The translations under genes were made by a program, and so were the position numbers. From Nitrospira sp. UBA5698 (GTDB lineage Bacteria > Nitrospirota > Nitrospiria > Nitrospirales > Nitrospiraceae): DNA of 64,000 nucleotides. The notes under the pieces were generated by a model. It was not told the origin of the DNA. It searched no databases and worked only from the letters and a program-made list of their open reading frames with translations. The stretch is from NCBI GenBank assembly GCA_002420115.1, contig DIHK01000007.1, positions 108,601 through 172,600 on the forward strand, written 5' to 3'. Shown in pieces: positions 62,560-64,000 of the stretch (positions within the stretch are counted from its first letter, which is position 1; each line of letters opens with the position of its first letter).

Positions 62560-64000
62560 GAATAGTGAGGGGTGAGGGGCAAGGGGTGAAGGGATGGAGA
62601 GTCACTGCTTTGTTGGGGATGGCCGTATTGCTGGCTTCAGCCGTCACGGGTTCTGCAGGAGAACCAGTACTCGGTGATCCTCGATCCATGACATTTCAAC
62701 CTGTGGAATTTTCACCGCCGGAGCCGGATCGGGTGGTCCTCGAGAACGGCATGGTCGTCTATCTCATGGAAGACCATGAGTTGCCGCTTGTGTCGGTGAC
62801 GGTCACGATGCGAACCGGGAGTTGGCTTGACCCGATCGACAAGATCGGATTGGCATCCATGACCGGCGCAGTCATGCGGACGGGCGGTGGAGGAGGCCTG
62901 TCGGCCGAGCAAGTCGATGCGGAGTTAGAGCAATTCGCGGGCGATGTGAGCATCGGAATCGGTCGGCAATCAGGGTCGGCGTCGTTGGATGTGTTGAGCA
63001 AAGATGTCCCTCGTGGGTTGGAAATCTTGGCCGGTCTTTTGCGAAGACCTGCGTTTGACCCGGCTCGCGTGGAGCTCGCCAAGCTGCAAGCGATCGAAGG
63101 GATTCGCAGAAGGCAGGATCATCCGGGGTCCATCGTCGGTCGAGAATTTACCAAGGTGCTCTATGGGCCCGATCATCCCAGTGCCCGAGAAAGCTCGCTG
63201 GATTCGATCACACGGATGACGAGGGACGATCTGGTTACCTTCCATCGCGATACGATTCATCCCAATGGGATGATTCTCGGTGTGACCGGCGACTTCAAAA
63301 AAGATGAGATGCTGGCCGCACTGCGCAAAGTATTCGGAGACTGGAAAAAGGGAACGGTGCCGGAATTGAGGATTGCCGATGTGCCGGAAGCGGAGCCGTC
63401 CAGGCCGGTGGTCAGGTTCGTCAGTAAGGAGACGTCGCAGACCCATCTTCGTCTGGGACATCTCTCGATCAAGGAGAATGATCCCGACTACGTCGCCTTG
63501 GCCATCGCCAACGATATCTTAGGAGGAAGTTCGTTTCGCAGTCGCCTGTTCAATGACGTGAGGACCAAACGGGGGCTGGCCTATTCCGTCGGCAGCCGCC
63601 TCAATACGGGCACGCACGACCAAGGGGTCTGGCTGATGCGGGCGGAAACGAAACTGACCTCCACGCAGGAAGTGATCGAGCGGTTTGTGGCGAATATCGA
63701 ACGGATGCGTGCGGAGCCGGTGACCGATACGGAACTGGCCGAGGCCAAGGAGGCCTACGTGAATTCGTTCGTGTTCTCTTTTGCCAGCCCTTCGGCGATT
63801 GTCAGCCGGTTGGTCGAGTTAGAGTATGATGGGTTGCCGAAGGACTTTCTGCAGCAGCTGCGCGCCAAGGTCGTGTCGTTGACCAAGGAGGAGGTTCAGG
63901 CAGCGGCCAAGAGACATTTGCGCCCGGATCGTTTGAAGATAGTCGCGGTCGGATCGGGTGAGGCCCTGCCGAAAGCCTTGGCGACGTTTGGAGAGGTGAA
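62556..64000 (+). CDS. M16 family protein, inactive-type partner (3' end beyond window)
   Basis: ATG 62556 overlaps the previous TGA. At least 481 residues are present, with a signal peptide (about 14-33) and an M16 fold: LENGMVVYLMEDHELPLVSVTV, the GVTGDF strand and LFNDVRTKRGLAYSVGS. The region where the zinc motif should be reads MTGAVMRTGGGGG, without HxxEH, so this subunit is not expected to be catalytic. Pairs of active and inactive M16 proteins form heterodimeric proteases in other bacteria. The frame is open to the end of the window, so the C-terminus is missing. Confidence 0.93.
   Translation, partial: MRIVRGEGQGVKGWRVTALLGMAVLLASAVTGSAGEPVLGDPRSMTFQPVEFSPPEPDRVVLENGMVVYLMEDHELPLVSVTVTMRTGSWLDPIDKIGLASMTGAVMRTGGGGGLSAEQVDAELEQFAGDVSIGIGRQSGSASLDVLSKDVPRGLEILAGLLRRPAFDPARVELAKLQAIEGIRRRQDHPGSIVGREFTKVLYGPDHPSARESSLDSITRMTRDDLVTFHRDTIHPNGMILGVTGDFKKDEMLAALRKVFGDWKKGTVPELRIADVPEAEPSRPVVRFVSKETSQTHLRLGHLSIKENDPDYVALAIANDILGGSSFRSRLFNDVRTKRGLAYSVGSRLNTGTHDQGVWLMRAETKLTSTQEVIERFVANIERMRAEPVTDTELAEAKEAYVNSFVFSFASPSAIVSRLVELEYDGLPKDFLQQLRAKVVSLTKEEVQAAAKRHLRPDRLKIVAVGSGEALPKALATFGEV

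Overview
The window reads as chromosomal DNA of a Gram-negative, LPS-bearing bacterium of the genus Nitrospira or a close relative (phylum Nitrospirota). This is an inference from content and style. The DNA is moderately GC-rich, and GTG and TTG starts are common. There is an sdhCAB set with a five-helix cytochrome b subunit, lpxC together with ADP-heptose genes, dense multidomain two-component signalling, and several dispersed short repeats of a kind I associate with Nitrospira genomes. No rRNA, tRNA, CRISPR array, integrase or transposase gene was seen.

Layout. 1-8.4 kb: the end of a PPK2 polyphosphate kinase, a MauE/DoxX-like membrane protein, a probable frameshifted small gene, a ParB-domain protein, a pterin carbinolamine dehydratase, a radical SAM RiPP-maturase-type enzyme with no visible precursor peptide, an AhpD-like protein, a SuhB-type phosphatase, a HARE-HTH protein with a near-perfect sigma70 promoter, and lpxC. 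8.4-16.3 kb: an AT-rich spacer, then a five-gene signalling operon. It holds a PAS sensor kinase followed by four tandem proteins that share the same unusual extended receiver domain, joined in turn to a lone HisKA, a full hybrid kinase, a HisKA-HATPase kinase and a GGDEF cyclase. 16.5-29.9 kb: sdhCAB, a PilZ protein, lemA with two TPM-domain genes, a bactofilin, murJ, ogt, dtd, an uncharacterised gene, an isoaspartyl peptidase, a VOC protein, mtgA and engB. 30-36 kb (minus strand): hldE/rfaE2-mfd and two SurA/PrsA-type chaperone genes, probably one transcription unit. 36-42 kb: a 1051-residue hybrid kinase, then a minus-strand operon of gmhA, a deoxyhypusine-synthase-like gene and a SprT-like gene.

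42-60 kb is the most accessory-looking part. It contains gene fragments, an orphan CARF protein of the TIGR02710 (Csm6-related) type, a cysteine-rich Sel1 protein, an OmpA-family protein with a 21-residue coiled-coil repeat, many small secreted proteins and lipoproteins, an amidase, a DUF2442 protein, a secreted nuclease and a secreted RNase Sa/barnase-type ribonuclease overlapping a barstar gene. 59.6-64 kb is an operon of a secreted hypothetical protein, a phosphoglycolate-phosphatase-like HAD enzyme, an active M16 peptidase and its inactive-looking M16 partner, cut by the window edge.

Cross-cutting signals. Several genes (gmhA, hldE, sdhC, murJ, the CARF gene) have a -10 box only 6-9 bases before the start codon and no Shine-Dalgarno, which suggests leaderless mRNAs. 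Two repeat elements with inverted ends occur at 29927-30136 and 51426-51615. A family of short CGTATCTCGTGAAGCG-like repeats lies between genes and has also entered coding sequence, within a receiver domain at 39.2 kb and probably the signal-peptide region of the M16 protease at 60.9 kb.
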